From: Emydura subglobosa
Lineage: Eukaryota; Chordata; Testudines; Chelidae
Assembly (NCBI GenBank): GCA_007922225.1
Contig: ML679966.1
Coordinates: 55,237,889 to 55,301,888 of the forward strand
Direction of reading: 5' to 3'
DNA: 64,000 nt
The notes under the pieces: generated by a model
What the model saw: the letters and a program-made list of their open reading frames with translations, nothing else
Told to the model about the DNA's origin: nothing
Database searches by the model: none
Position numbers and translations under genes: made by a program
Part shown: in pieces, positions 36,310 to 49,566 of the stretch
Position numbering within the stretch: position 1 is the first letter of the stretch
Layout: each line of letters opens with the position of its first letter

Positions 36310-36413
36310 CATGGAACTACACAGGGTGAGGTCTCTATATACCAAACCCCAAACCTTCTTTCATGGAACTACGCAGGGTGAGGTCTTTCTATACCGAACC
36401 CCAAACCTTGTTT
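36310..36413. repeat. Tandem duplication, 52-bp unit, two copies
   Basis: Copy one starts at 36310 and copy two at 36362, both with 'catggaactac', then 'cagggtgaggtct', then 'aaccccaaacctt'. Only a few substitutions separate them, so the duplication is fairly recent. Confidence 0.85.
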
Positions 36414-37835
36414 CCCAATGTTTAATGTTGGACAATGACAAGGTCATATTAACACCTTTAGCTATTTGAACCCATATGGCCTATCAATATTAATACAATC
36501 CTCCCCTCATCACCATGGCAGTGAATATCAAACTTGTGCTGTGGTGTCATAACTCATGGCTCTCTTGCTCTGATGCCTCCCCCTAGAACTGCCTTTCTCC
36601 TTAGTGGCAGGGACCATGGAATAGAAGAAAGCACACCAAGTTAATGCTCACACATTCTGAATTACCTTTAATGTGGATTCCGTTGGGTTGTGCACATCCC
36701 CTTGAATCAACAAGTCATGGAGGAACTCCCATGAAGCTCAGGGCCAGGAGGGGCAATGCCAGACAGTGGTATGTCATCTTCTTGCACTATCTGGCTGAGG
36801 AACGAAAGTGTTTTTCTCCCCTTTACTTATGGAAGTAGAGGCAATAATTTGACTCTCAAATTCTTACTATTTATTATATAAGAACACAGCTATTTTAATG
36901 AATACTTGGGGCCCTTTGGCTTTGTAAAAATACAGCAAAAGGCCATTGATTGCCTTGATCTGTACTTAGAAGACCCGTTAGTATCAAGGAGGATTTTGTC
37001 AAGATCTGTGGATGATCTGTAGCTCTTTGTCCTCAGTACAGAGTGGCAGGAATTATTGCCAAATACATTTGGAGAATCTAAAATAATTTGTCATTGATGT
37101 TATTACAGGATTAATAATGGATGTTTACAGAAAGGAGCTGAAAAGGAGTTTCAAATTCAATATGTCTCTAACTGTGAGAACATGGTTTGGCATTTCATAT
37201 TTTATATATAATACTATTCCAGGACCCATTTGCAAGCAAGAAAGAAAAGTGGATAGCCTTCATAGAGAATATGCTGCCAATGAAGCTCTTAGTTTTGAAT
37301 TCACAGCTCACTTTCTCTTAAGCAGTAAATACTAAAATAATAAAAACATCATTTCTGCTATTTTACTTCACATTTTTATTTTTTTCTTTTACAAAAAAGA
37401 TTTAATGGCACAGACATTGCTATAATTACAAGGGGGGGCTTTTAGTGTTAGCCTTGAAATACAGAGGAAATCACTGTTACATTTCTTTTGAAATTTGCAA
37501 CTAGTAGAAGCAAAGGGTTAGATATTGTCACTTTGCAGAAAAAAAATAAAATGATAGATTCCTACTAATCTTAGTCAGTGTTGTGTTCTCTGAAGTCCTA
37601 TCTACTATGTAATTCCTTTCGTTTTGGGAGACCCGATAAAATATGGCAGTCTCTAGACAACTAAAACAAGCTTCAGTTGTGTGGTAAAAGATTGAACTAA
37701 ACAGTGTTTTGTTGGAGTGTCTGACAGAGAGCTGTGATTATGATATGATGAGATATGAGGCAGTCTGTTTTGCACTGCATGTGTACCTTCAGGATCTAGA
37801 ATGTATTAATTCAATGCAGAATTGTGTAGGTTATG
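36414..37835. other. Unassigned AT-rich sequence
   Basis: No gene or recognisable repeat seen. Confidence 0.45.
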
Positions 37836-38282
37836 TCAGTAGCAGGGCATAGGGCTGTCATTACAAAGTATATTGTCAGCAGTGAAGGATTCTAATGCTT
37901 TAATGATGATTAAGTGAAAGTGTAGGTTGAGATGGTATCCTATGAGTAAGTGAAAGGCTGTGAAGTGTTTCTTAAACTGTACATGTGTGGTGTTCTTTCT
38001 GTGGAGCTGGCTAAATTTGTGAGAGTATGCCAGCATCTGGAAACTTCTGAATCTTATAGTGTCAACTGTCAGTGTGAAGTATGAGCATATTGAGGACATT
38101 GCATGATGATGGAAGAAGGAAGGTGTTTGACAGCCTTTATTTCTCCATCCTTTCATAGTGTTATTGGCAACATGTGAGCAAGAGTGAATGGGTTGTAAAA
38201 GGAGGTGAAATGCTTTTACATTTCGGCAACTGTGGTGTTGGCAGAGTAAAATTATGTTTGTTAACAGGGCATATAGTGTCAT
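37836..38282 (-). other. 148-codon open frame of unknown meaning
   Basis: An uninterrupted frame from Met to stop in AT-rich sequence, so longer than most chance frames nearby. The predicted peptide is His-, Leu- and Ser-rich with no domain I recognise, no signal peptide and no clear start context. Sequence on either side (to about 39300) has the same composition and may belong to one decayed element. It may equally be chance. Confidence 0.2.
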
Positions 38283-38508
38283 TACCGAAAGAGGGCGAAG
38301 TTAAGATTGCCTGTGCAACCTTAACTGCACATTTCCTGGTTTTCAGAAGTTTGAGTTTTACTCAACTCAGCAGTCTGCAAGGGGATGACATTCCAACAAG
38401 CAACCTTAATTCCATGTTGATGTAGGGTTTTTTTTGCCTTGGAATTTCCTAGTTTTTTAAACAGGAAAATATATGTTTTTGGTCAGAGTTAGTAGTCATT
38501 CAGGTAGC

Positions 38509-38531
38509 TATATATATATATATATATATAT
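38509..38531. repeat. (TA)n microsatellite
   Basis: About eleven TA units in a row after 'caggtagc'. Likely length-variable. Confidence 0.95.
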
Positions 38532-40056
38532 CATCCCACAATTTGCATATCAAGCCAAACCAGCCTCAAGTTAGCAATCCACACATTTCTGCCACTTCAT
38601 GATTCAGGAATTGCTCAGAATCCACTCATAATACTGGCAGTGCACAAATTTCTTTTCCTTCAGAGGTCAAGGTACATGCATTGTGCGTTCCAAAGCTCTA
38701 CACTATGTGGCTTTGGAAACAACACATTCATCTGCCCAAAGACCAAGGTAGTAATCAATTATTCCCTCCCCCCTCGAGGGACAAGTAAAATACAGATTTT
38801 TCTCAAACAATTTACCAATCCAAGGCTTGCCAACCCCCTTTCCTCACTGCCCAGCTTCTCTGAAACCACAATCCCTGTCCCTGTCCCCCTCATCAACACT
38901 CCCACCCTCTACACAAAGTCCTCTATCTCTAGCTCCTCCCAACGTGATGTAACAAAAATTTTTGTTGACTGGCTGGTGACTATTCTGTTGTGTTCACAGT
39001 AAGCTGACCCATAAAATAAAAACATGTTTATATTATAACAGATACAACTTAGAGCAGGTAACATGACTTATTAAATCTTTATTGCAGAGATATACAAAGG
39101 TTCAGACCATAAATGGTGGTGGTGGAGTGTTGATAGGGGCAATGGCATTGTCACATTCCGTAAAGTGCCTACAAAGAAACCCTCTCACATTTTTTTTTAT
39201 TGGTGCATGCACAATGCAATCCTTCCAGACTATACATCTATGCAAGTGAAAAGTGAACATGTTTTTAAATACTGTTCTCAGTTTGGATCTCCCCAAAGAT
39301 TTAGTGCATGACCTTGGGTAAAAATTGACCTACTGAGACCATATTGATCCACATCACATCAATAGTTGGATCTCTAGCTCTGTGCCAAAAAACCCCATCT
39401 AGAAAGTTTTTGAAAATGACTGCTTTTTCAATGCTTATACCTCCAGACCTCCTAATTCAAATGACCCCATTTCTTCACCCTATCCTGCACCCTTCTGAGG
39501 CATTCCAAATTTCAAAGAAATTGACTAAGCATGTCAATTTTAGAGGATATAGAATGGTCAATCAAAGTTTTGATGCAACCTTAACTATAGTGGCTCTACT
39601 ACACCATTATAATCATCATGATTTATGAACATTGTCATATAATAACCAGTGCTAAACTCAGTGTTTAGTTTACTTAATTTATTTATTTGATTATACACCA
39701 GCATGTAGAAAAATTGCGACCAGTTTCTTTTTCATAACAAATTTCTTGAATGTTGAAAATTGTTAACTGACAACCAAAATGTTCTCAGTCTGCTCACAAA
39801 ACTGTTAAGTTTCCCCTTACCAAATACAGCTAAAAGATAATAAAAAGAAAGTTAGAAGGGAAAAGGGCAAAAATAGCTGCTCCTTTTTACAGTTTGGATA
39901 ATGATTGTTTTCAGTCTTCTGTGTGCCTCAAGTTAGATAGGAGGAAGACAAGATTCCCGCTCCATCTGTGGCCAAAGTCCAAATCCAGGACCAAACCTGA
40001 GAAATATTATAGCTTGAGATTCAATAGGCTTTTTATCTTTTAGACCTATAAATTAT
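38532..40056. other. Unassigned AT-rich sequence
   Basis: No gene recognised. The 120-codon frame at 38640-39002 has no known domain. Confidence 0.45.
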
Positions 40057-40116
40057 GGTCTAATTCAAAGCCAGTGGGAGTTTTTCCCTTGACTACAGTA
40101 GACTTTGGATCAGGCC
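40057..40116. repeat. Imperfect palindrome of the CATTGACTTCAATGG class
   Basis: The left arm GGTCTAATTCAAAGCCAGTG and the reverse complement of the right arm GGCCTGATCCAAAGTCTACT pair around a short loop with 'cttgactacag'. It resembles a hairpin repeat common in amniote genomes. Confidence 0.55.
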
Positions 40117-40129
40117 TTTAAAATGGAAA

Positions 40130-40220
40130 GAAATAAATGTAAAGCTGGTTGAAAAATAGTGAACATTTTTTGTGAAAAATTGTTGAAATTTTGAATTTTC
40201 AAAAAATTTCAACCAGCTCT
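40130..40220. repeat. AT-rich repeat copy ending TTTCAACCAGCTCT
   Basis: AAATTT words and the terminal phrase near 40207-40220 match the family of 9110-9821. It is a short copy. Confidence 0.5.
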
Positions 40221-42543
40221 AAAGTAAATCATAAAAAATAAGAGAGAGTAAATAAAATAAAACTGGTAAACAAGTCTAATGTGAAGGTTTACTCTGGATT
40301 TTTTTACTTCCTCATCCCTGGAAAAGTACCCTTTCTAGCTAAGGCTTCCTTTTCTATACTTTTCCAGGAGTCTTTTAACTGAAACAATATTTGCTGATAA
40401 GTTCTGAAAATGTTTCAAGGTTGTTTTGCTTATACGTTAAGTCTAGTTCTTGGAAAAAGGTTCTTAGCATGCATTGATTGTTTTTAGCATGATCTTGGTC
40501 AAGTGATTTTAGGTCTTTCACAAAACTCCAGGATAAAAGTTCACAATGCACAAGCTTTAATTCTATTACTGTCTTTTTGCATATAGCTAGCTGAAACTTG
40601 TTGATTCCATTGTTATCACATATCCCAATGAGTAGACAAGCTAAAAGTTTATCTGAAGATGAGAGAAAGGATATTTAGAAAGACAACACATTTTTAAAGG
40701 TCTCTTTTAAAAGGTTTACTATGCTACTAACACCTACGAAGATCTTAGTGATCAAATTAAAATTATACTTGTTCTTCTGTTCACCCATTTATCAAACTAA
40801 ATAGTTAACAGTGGAACCCTACAGAATTATGATTCAAACTGTATTATTTTGTTTTTTTCAGTTTTGTATCGTGTCTCTTTCCAGACATATGAGGAAGTTT
40901 TTGTTTAGCAGAATGGGACAGAAACCAAATGTAACCGCATATTGCATCTGTTTGTTTAGGATTTGAGCAAGAAAAAAACCATCTGACAACTAATTCTTTT
41001 TTATACAAATTGTTCTCTTAAGTGACAAATGAAAGTATTACATCAGTTAGGAATTTCACATTAGTCTGCCTTCAATTTACAATTTTACTTTTTATTTTCA
41101 TTAAATACAGATGGTATATTTACCAATGATAATGTGATGAAATATGAAAGTATGGCCCTTTCCTTTTATAAAAACTTCTTTAGCCATGTTCACTTGTGCC
41201 ACCATAGTTGAGGATCAGAATAATGGTAAAGAAAGTTGACCACTGATGCTACATTTTGAATGGAAGAGTGTAACCTGAGTGTCAGGGTGTTACAGTAGTA
41301 AAGGTAGAAGATGATCAGGCCCTGCACAAAAATGTTGGCTTTGGTGATGAAGGGACAGGAAGTAATTGCAGGTGACAGTGAGTGAATAAACTTGTGGTTT
41401 ACACCTGTATTGTAGTTGTAAAATTTATGGTGACATAAATAGGTGCGAATTCTTTGACTTCATAGATAATCAGAAACATGGTGATTAACAAGAGAAATAG
41501 ACTGTGTATCAGATGAATGTTCTTATTTATGAATTAGCTAATACAACAAAAATGCATATGTGGATAAACTGATTTTAAAATGGTAAGCTCTACCATCCTT
41601 GCTCAGACCATATCAAAGCACTTTAATAAATTAAAGCCTCACCACTAGAACTATGTGGGAAACAGTTCTCCCATCCCACAAATATTTTTGAGAGTTTGAA
41701 TTTTTTTGCCACCTCAAATCAAGACAATAGGTTGGCATCTCAAAAATATATGTGAACCAACACCCCATTCCACAAACCCTCCCTCCCATTTTGGGTGAAT
41801 TGAAACATTGTTTCCATAATTTCAGAATGTTTATTTGTTTCAACCTTTTTTTAGTTTAAATTTCAACACAAAGAGTAATTCCAGACCAGAAAACCAGAGC
41901 ATTTCCTTTAGAAAATGTGAAAATATTTAGTTTTGACTTTTTTCCCTCCATATTTACTTGAGCTGGGAAATTCATCAAACTAGACCCTGTTCTGTGAACA
42001 CTTTCAGTTTCAATGAAACAGGATTTTTCATAAAATTACAGATGGATTGACTAAGGTACAGAGTAGTTAGATAAGCTGACCACATTCCTAGAACAAGTGT
42101 CTTTATTCCATGCTTCCTCTCTTCTCTCCTTATAATTGTTAAACTAAACCACTCAGTAGCAGCAGTTTCTTCATATTTACTCAGGTAGATTTGTAGAAGT
42201 GTGAAATGGCTGAAATATTGTACTTTAAAAAGCAGATTCAGGTCTTGAAAATGCTAGTTGTAGGATTTTTGTTACACAGTTGATAATATGGCTTTGTGGT
42301 CTAAAGATGCATGCAATTTTTACCTTGAATTAACATTATGAACCATTGTATTTCAGAAGGAGCATTACACCCATAATAGATGTTGTAAGGAAAAACCCTA
42401 CTTGGATGTGGTGATTGTTGAAAAGTGCTAACTTTTTTAACGGTTACATCTGTATGAAGAAATACACATTGACTGAGTTAAGAAAACAGTTCAATTTCTC
42501 TCACTGGGTTTCCTGGCTTTTTCTGCCTTAGGTTCATCTCTAA
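40221..42543. other. Unassigned AT-rich sequence
   Basis: No gene recognised. From about 41690 to 42050 the wording resembles the AT-rich repeat family without a clear terminus. Confidence 0.45.
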
Positions 42544-42814
42544 GGTATGTTTACACTATAATTAAAACCCGCAGCTGGCCCATGGTTGGTTGGAATCAGG
42601 TCTTACAGGGCTCAGGCTAGAGGTGTTTAATTGTGGTGTAGCCATGTGGGCTCAGGCTGGAACCCAGGCTCTAGGAACCCATAAGGTGGGAGGGTCCCAG
42701 AGCTCGGGCTGCAGCCTGAACTTGAATGCCTACACAGCAATTAAACTACTCCTTAGCCCGAGCTCTCTGAGCCTGGGCCAGCCATGGGTGTCTGTCTGCA
42801 GTGTAGACACACCC
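42544..42814. mobile_element. Harbinger-like MITE, 271 bp
   Basis: The left end is GGTATGTTTACACTATAATT and the reverse complement of the right end is GGGTGTGTCTACACTGCAGA. TAA precedes the left end (42541-42543). Internal text ('ggctcaggct', 'gagctcgggctgcagcctga') and length match the copy at 792-1057. A 75-codon frame inside is incidental. Confidence 0.75.
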
Positions 42815-42822
42815 TGAAGTAA

Positions 42823-43382
42823 GTCTATACTGTAGTGTAAGCGTAGGGTTACTGGAACTCGAGTCAGTGGCTCGTGGGTTAGAGAACCCAGGGCTTGAGC
42901 CTTGATTCTTTGGGCATTGATTCTTAACCTAAGATTGACAATTTTCTAACCTGGGCTCAAACGTAAGACTGCAGCATCTATATTACAATATGCAGACCTG
43001 ATTCCAACCAACCATAACCCAGACTGCCTAGTGTCCTCCTGAAATGTCACTGTTCTAGCTCTTTGTTTGGGAAAACTTGACTTCCACCAAACCTGTCTGA
43101 CAAAGAAATTTGAAGACAAAAGACATTTGGCCTGTATATTGTGGGATTCTTTTGGTGGGCTTCCAAAGCACGATCCCCAGTGGGGATGCATGTACACTGT
43201 AAAGTAATAGGTCTTGAACCCTGGGTCCCAGCTTGACTCAGGCACAGACCCTGCACTCCCACTGAGTTCTGGGACCCTGAGTCTAAGCGCTGGGTTAGTG
43301 CAATTTGTGTGTAGACAGAAAGAGGATTAGGTTTGAGCCTGAGTTTGAATCCTGGGATTACACTGCAGTGTAGACATGCCCT
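42823..43382. mobile_element. Second MITE abutting the first, about 560 bp, probably composite
   Basis: It begins GTCTATACTGTAGTGTAAGC after TAA (42820-42822) and ends with the reverse complement of GGGCATGTCTACACTGCAGT, followed by TAA. The middle (about 43020-43150) is unlike the family and may be another insertion. Frames at 42946-43245 and 43047-43409 are translations of MITE sequence, not genes. Confidence 0.6.
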
Positions 43383-45100
43383 TAAGGGTAAAGCTTTGTT
43401 GTGATGCATAGAGATTTAGCATCACAACTTCCACTTAGCACTAGCAGGATTTTTAAAGCTAATTCCCTTTGCCTTGGTTGGAAAACACACCCCTTCATAT
43501 CTGAACATGGATTTGTAGCTTAATTTTTCTCTAATGTTACATTTTGTGTAGCATTACCTAGGTCTATATCTCTTTTAAAAATGCAAACAATAAGCTATGT
43601 GAATACTTAATATACAGCACCAGCAGTTAACGGTATCCTGTTACAACATACAACATTTTGTCCTTAGAGAAAATAATTCAGAAATGTTTTGTTTTGATTT
43701 GATTTTGAATTCACAAAATCAAGATGAAGTCTGGTAAAGCTTACATCTACAGAATTGTAAAAAGTACAACGTATAGCAAAAACATATTAATCAAGATGTA
43801 GACATGTTTGGAATGCTGTGACTGGCAAAAAAAATTAGAATCATGTCTGTTTATATACTGATTCATGATTTAGTGAATTGTACTGAGTGTATGAAACAAG
43901 TTGTCAAATAAGTTATTGCCTCAACCTTTGTAGTGGAACTCTACTCCATATCAGAAATAGTGCAACACCGCTACCGTTTATAAATCTATCCAACTAATTA
44001 AACTACATAGTTCCTGCATTTGATCATATTCAAAGTGGTTATAATCAGTGATCATAGTACCATCTCTATGAACTCTGCAAACCTCAAAGTTTGACAGTTG
44101 CAGCAAAGAGGTCAAGGAAGGATTTTAAAAATCAAATGTCTTTTGGAAGCATGGGGAATGCTGGCCAATCCAGAGGCAATTGGGAAGCAGTTTTACAAAG
44201 TCAGACTGCTCGCATAAAGTTGCCTTCAGAAAATGAAGTTTTAAATTTAAACAACTGAGCATGTTAAGTCAGATCATAAAGGTCTGTACATGTGAGAGTA
44301 GTAGAGCAATACACAGTTCTGCAACTGTGAGGGACGAATTGCTGCATTGGGGCAACCATTAGAGCTGTCCTGCGGTTGCTTTATGCTGGTGCAAAGTGGC
44401 TACAGTGCAGAAGTGAATTTCCCCCATGTGTTTTCAATATTTATAAAATATGTGCCTAGTTACCTACAAATAAAGAAATGGGAATTTGAATTGTCCCTGA
44501 TATCTTCTATGCAGCATATAACACTGAACGTAAGTATAAAATGAATATTATTATTAGAACACCAGTGAAAGAGCCCGTTAGAAGAACAGAATTATTAGAA
44601 CTGGCCAGTTCATGATGACATTAAGGTCTTTAAGCCAAATCTAAGAATTTATTGCACAGCTAAGGAAACTTACCTTTGAAAAGACACACAGCATGACCTT
44701 TATCACCTGCTAAGAGGATTTGTAATCCAACTATTTGTACATACTTTGAGAATACCTACATTAAAATATAACATGGTCTTTAAAATGACAGTGAAAAACC
44801 ATGTTTAATTAGGCTGACCTACACTGTCCTATGGTTTCAATTGTCAATGAATAAAATGTCATGTTAAACATCTAACTGATATAGTTCCTGTACTTAAATA
44901 TATTATTATATTTAATCTATTGTTTTGTAAGTCAGAGCTATCAGTATATCAGCAATAAAATTTAATAAGAAATTATAGTCCTATCTCCTTGACATTTTGG
45001 GTATTCATTCCCCTGAATGTATTGTACAATGGGAATGCATAAAAATAAAGAAAATGTCACCAAACATTTCTAGTGCTGGGTGCTAAATTTAGACAGTAAG
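43383..45100. other. Unassigned AT-rich sequence
   Basis: No gene or recognisable repeat seen. Confidence 0.45.
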
Positions 45101-45162
45101 AGCCCAAATCTCAGCTGATGTAGTCGGTATGCACCAACTTCTACCAGCTAAGAATATGGTCC
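45101..45162. repeat. Imperfect palindrome of the CATTGACTTCAATGG class
   Basis: Left arm 'agcccaaatctcagctgatg' and right arm 'accagctaagaatatggtcc' are imperfect inverted copies around 'tcggtatgcaccaactt'. It follows the wording of a known turtle hairpin repeat. Confidence 0.5.
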
Positions 45163-46440
45163 TTAAATGTGAAGACTTTGCCCTTTTTTAGTGCTTTCTT
45201 GTTTTTTCAACTATCAGTAATATTTGTGGTAAATTCCTTGCTCAGTTTATTTACAGTAACCTCAGTCTCTCTGAAGACTATTTTATTAATTATAGGAACA
45301 AGAGTCTCATGCATGTTCTTCAGTGCTCCTATGAGAAAGGGCACGGGTCATATCCTGTGGATGATTATGTAGATACATGATTATGCAGTATTTCTGCTAT
45401 ACAGGTGTCCATTGACGTGGAGAGTACAGAGAGGCCAACTCCTCCCCCTTCTACATGCCACAAATCAGAGCGCCACAGTGACAGCCCATGGCAGATGGCA
45501 GAAGCAGGGGGATGGGGTCAAGTTGTGATTGTTGCCAGTGGTTCAGCACACAGGGTGGGTCTGCTGGGCCAAAACTCCCCATGTGGAGAAGCAGCAGGAC
45601 ACATCCATGCCCCTTTTCCTATACCATATAGGTAATGGCATTGCTGCATGCCAACTACTGTGGGTTGGAAGTGAGGATTACCTCCCTCAGCTTTGTGATG
45701 TCTGACCATGAGCAAAGTTGTTTTATTCAGCATGGCTACATGGTCCAGAATTTCACCCTTTGGGTAAAATTTATCATAGTACAGTAGGTCTCTTTGCCAC
45801 TTAAGCCAGTTGCTGAAGCCAGGCTCCGTGGTGGATCTATATAAGCTGGCGCAGAGAGTGCAGATGTGTCACAATCTCATGGTTATGTGGATCCAGTGAC
45901 TCTCACACCCCGGTCAATAGTATGGAGGACTTACACCTACTGCACCAGCTCCTGCCCAGATGCAGGAGTAATGGCTGTAGGGGAGTCTACTTCCACCCTG
46001 TGCCATGATCCCACTCACAATACCTGTATAAAACCTGCTTACTCATTTTATATTGATTAAATGAACTGCATCATACAGAGGTCACCCTTATGCATTTTGC
46101 AATTTTCCTTTAGATAATATGACCATGGCCTTTGCAGTAGGTATATTTCCTATAGTGAAGACTGTTCTATTCTGGGTTAGGGCTGTCCCCTTTCTAAATG
46201 CTGGTAACCAGACCTCCGAGGCCCACCCTCCTGTCCTGCCTCCTATTCTCAAGGCCTGCCCCTGCTCCATCTCTTCACCCCATCACACGCTCCTCTCCCT
46301 CCCCCGCCACTTTCTCGATCACCTTAAGGAGCCTGCCTGCAGGTAGGAGGCAGCCCTGTCTGAGCAGGAGCTTGTGTGGGTTAATGACCCGGTGCCTCCC
46401 CTCACCCCATGGTAACCGGACTTTTGGTTTGGGTGCCATT
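45163..46440. other. Unassigned sequence, GC-richer from 45400
   Basis: Overlapping open frames on both strands (45405-45733, 46088-46443) reflect composition. No domain recognised. 46200-46320 is pyrimidine-rich. Confidence 0.4.
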
Positions 46441-47220
46441 TAGAGTTGCCAGGTCTTGCAAATGGACACCTGGGTATGGACACCTAATTAGCACCTGGAC
46501 ACAGAAACCAAAAACCAGACTGTCTGGGTAAAACCCAGATGGGTGGCAACCCTACTATTCCTTTCTCTTCCCCCTGCCCCATCCCCCTATGCCCTGCCTT
46601 TTCCCGCCCTGTCCCCTTTCCTCTCCCCACTGTTCCTTGCCCCATCCCACTCTCTCCTCTCTGTCCCCTTCTCTTCTCCCTGCCCTATCACCTCCCCCTT
46701 TCTCTCCCCACCCTATCTCCTTTCCTTTCCACTCAGTCCCCTGTCCTTATCCCACTCTTCCATCTCCCTCCCTCTTTCCGATTTCCTCACCCCTTTATTT
46801 TCCCCCAATCCCCCTTCCTTCCCCACTGCCTCATCCCTCACCCCATTCCCTTGCTCTGCCCCCTCCCCCATGGGCACTCACAGTTGTACAGAAACAGGAC
46901 CCATCACATGGAGAAGAGGATATGATGGGCACTAGGACCCAGGGTCCCTGCGCTGCCAACCTCAGCTGGGGAGAGGGGCTGAGTGAGCTGGCGCAGTATG
47001 GGAAGGACAGAGCCCCACTCCCCACAGCAGGCAGAGTAGAGCAAGCCCTGCTTGGCGCTCACAGAAATTGGGTGTTGGGAGTGGGGGGCAATGCCGCCCC
47101 CAAACTATACCCATGGCTGGTGCTGGATCATGGCTTGGTGACTCCCCCCAGCCATGGTAACACGCAGGGGACAGCAGTGCTGACCAGACATTGACTGGAC
47201 ACTTGGCAACTCTGCTTGGG
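46441..47220. repeat. Composite repeat with pyrimidine-rich tract
   Basis: The edges carry 'gttgccaggtcttgcaaatggacacctggg' wording (46444 on) and its partner 'ggacacttggcaactct' (47198-47214), which look like inverted ends. Between 46545 and 46870 the plus strand is almost entirely C and T (CCCTTTCTCTCCCC-type words). Several long overlapping frames here, up to 201 codons, are low-complexity Pro/Ser/Leu text and not genes. Confidence 0.5.
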
Positions 47221-48544
47221 TTATTTTGCACTGGTGTAGTTGCACAGGTGCAACCCCCCTAGTGTAGGCACTGTGTGCCAGTGTAAAAAGTGATTTGCAT
47301 GGTACAACTTACCTCTGTTTCAGCGACCGAAACAAAAATCAGTTGCATAATGGAGAAGGTCTTCTAAAACAATTGGAGCAGAACTATACTTGGTATGTGT
47401 GGAAGAAGTCTAGAAAAATCCTGTGACACTTATGAAAAGGTTAATTTAGATATCCAACAACTAGATATCCAAACAATGCAGAAAAGTAACAGTGTCCTTC
47501 TGTGAGGCTCCCCATTTAGTCCATGTAAACTTGTTTGATGAAATAGTGCTGCTATCTTGCGTGTCCTGGGTTGAGTGTTTTGTCAGTCACTGTCCTGTTT
47601 GGATTTTTTTGTGAGTGGCTTTGAGTGATAAATCAGAATTTCCCAACTCTATTTGGTATATGTACTTGCATTAATTTCTTTTAGTAAACTCAGTTATTTA
47701 ATTTGTCTCTAGGCTCTCAAATAATATTACTCCAAAAGCAATAATCCCAAACAGATTTTTTCCCATTTTTCATAACACATCATAGATCAATAACGAGATG
47801 ATTTCACCTCACAAATGTGAGAGTTCATGGCCCAGGCAAAAATTCCACAGTTCAAATCTCAGAGACATATAAAGGAGGCACACTGTAAAGTTTGTTACTT
47901 AACACGAATGCCTTCATTTTTTGATGTTATTGTGTTCAAATACAGAAAAATACATAATTGGTTTTGTTTTCTTTTTTTAATAGCTGAAACAAAAATCTAT
48001 TATTATTCAGTGAAGCTGAAAGAACCAGTGTTGGTTGGATCAGATTAATCAATTTCATTGGGAATAAGCATGCTTTGCTTTGATATATAGGATCTACCAC
48101 TCAATCTAGCTGCAGCATTTCAGATACTCCATGAGTGATTTTATGGCTTTAGCATCCTCTTTGCCCAGTAGGATGTTCAGGGTTCTCATAATTCAAACAT
48201 ACTCCTGTTTATTCACCATCTGTAGTCTCCTTTTAGTTCTAATAGAAACGTTCACTGGAACTAGATAGTTATCCTTGGTTTAGCCATCTTCATTTTCACA
48301 AAACCCAGATCCTGTGTCTCAATGTTCTGCATAATTTAGTCTGGCAATGAAAGGTTTACATTTAGCATCATAACCCAGAAAAGTATTCTGGATTAGATCT
48401 AGTGAAAGGTACAAAAGAATATTACTCTTAGAGCTCAAAACTGGGGTTTCTGCATCCATAGAAAACCCATATAGTGAACCTTGCAGGGACTATACCTGAA
48501 AAATGTTCTTTAAGAAGATAAATTTTGCCACTTTTGCCACTCAT
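47221..48544. other. Unassigned sequence
   Basis: Near 47225-47300 the wording ('gcactggtgtagttgcac') resembles the inside of the MITE families. No gene recognised. Confidence 0.4.
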
Positions 48545-48950
48545 GACCTATGAGAAAAGATGGAAAAAATTGGGTTTATTTAGTCTAGAGAAGAAAAGAC
48601 TGAAGTGGGCCATAAAAGTTTTTAAGTACAAAAAAGGTTGTTACAAGGAGGAGGAAGAAAAAGTGTTCTCTTTAACCTCTGAGGATAGGAAAAGAAGTAA
48701 TGGGGTTAAATTGAAGCAAGGGAGGTTTAGCCTGGAGATTAGAAAAAACTTCCTAACTGTCAGATAGTGAAGCACTGGAATAAATTGCCTAGTGAGGTTG
48801 TGGAATCTCTGTCATTAGAGATTTTTAAGAGCAGGTTGGACAGACACCTATCAGGGATGGTCTAGATAATGCTTTGTCCTGCCTTGAGTGCAGGGAACTG
48901 GACTAGAAGACCTTGCAAGGTCCCTTCCACTTGTATGATTCTATGATTCT
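48545..48950 (+). mobile_element. CR1 LINE 3' end, end of ORF2 and tail
   Basis: The frame 48525-48767 codes for the typical CR1 ORF2 C-terminus: LGLFSLEKKRLKWAIKVFKY, then GCYKEEEEKVFS, then GVKLKQGRFSLEIRKNF. The next text 'gaagcactggaataaattgc' and 'gagcaggttggacagacacc' continues it out of frame, and the copy closes with the CR1 3' tail repeat 'attctatgattct' (48937-48950). ORF2 is the endonuclease/reverse transcriptase; only its last part remains, as in most 5'-truncated copies. No function is left. Confidence 0.93.
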
Positions 48951-49566
48951 GCTTTGTTGGGTACACAAAATTTCCTCCTCTTTCTCCCGAAACATGTAAA
49001 TGTTTTCTGTTTGTATGATACCCAGGAAATAAATTCAGATTTATTTTCAGATTGGCGAGTTAACTAGTTAACCCCAACTGAAGACTAAATTCAGAGTTAT
49101 AGTGTCTTTGTTTTTCTAATCCTAATTGTTTAAATGTGCTTGAGAGAGACTATTTGTGCTGCTGGTCTTATCTATCAAGTATAATGAAAACGCAGCTGAA
49201 TGATATAATGAGGAAATAAAAGGCAATAAAAACTGACCAAGGATTTGCTCACAATTTCCATTTTGGATGGGGGTAGAGATGTTAAAAAGTCCTCCACAAT
49301 TAACTCACTAACTGAAGGGTATTAAAAAAATTGCTTTGGTGTTTGGAAATTGGGTCATATTTTCTTTTTCTTTTTTTTAAAAAAAGATGCTATTACAAAT
49401 ATGAATAATTAGAGTGCCATCTGCTTGAGAGACATACATTTACAGTATAGTACAGTCAGTTAACCTGGCTTAAGATACTGACAATACTGTATGCCAACAA
49501 AAGAAGCTGAGACCGACTTTCCTGGCAGAACATTGACTGTCTGAAATTTATTTTAATTGTCTACTT
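48951..49566. other. Unassigned AT-rich sequence
   Basis: No gene or recognisable repeat seen. Confidence 0.45.

Noticed and set aside
42946..43409. Frames of 99 and 120 codons
   Set aside because: They are translations of MITE sequence.
46539..47194. Open frames of 128, 130 and 201 codons in overlapping frames
   Set aside because: They translate a C/T-rich tract into Pro/Ser/Leu low-complexity text in several frames at once.
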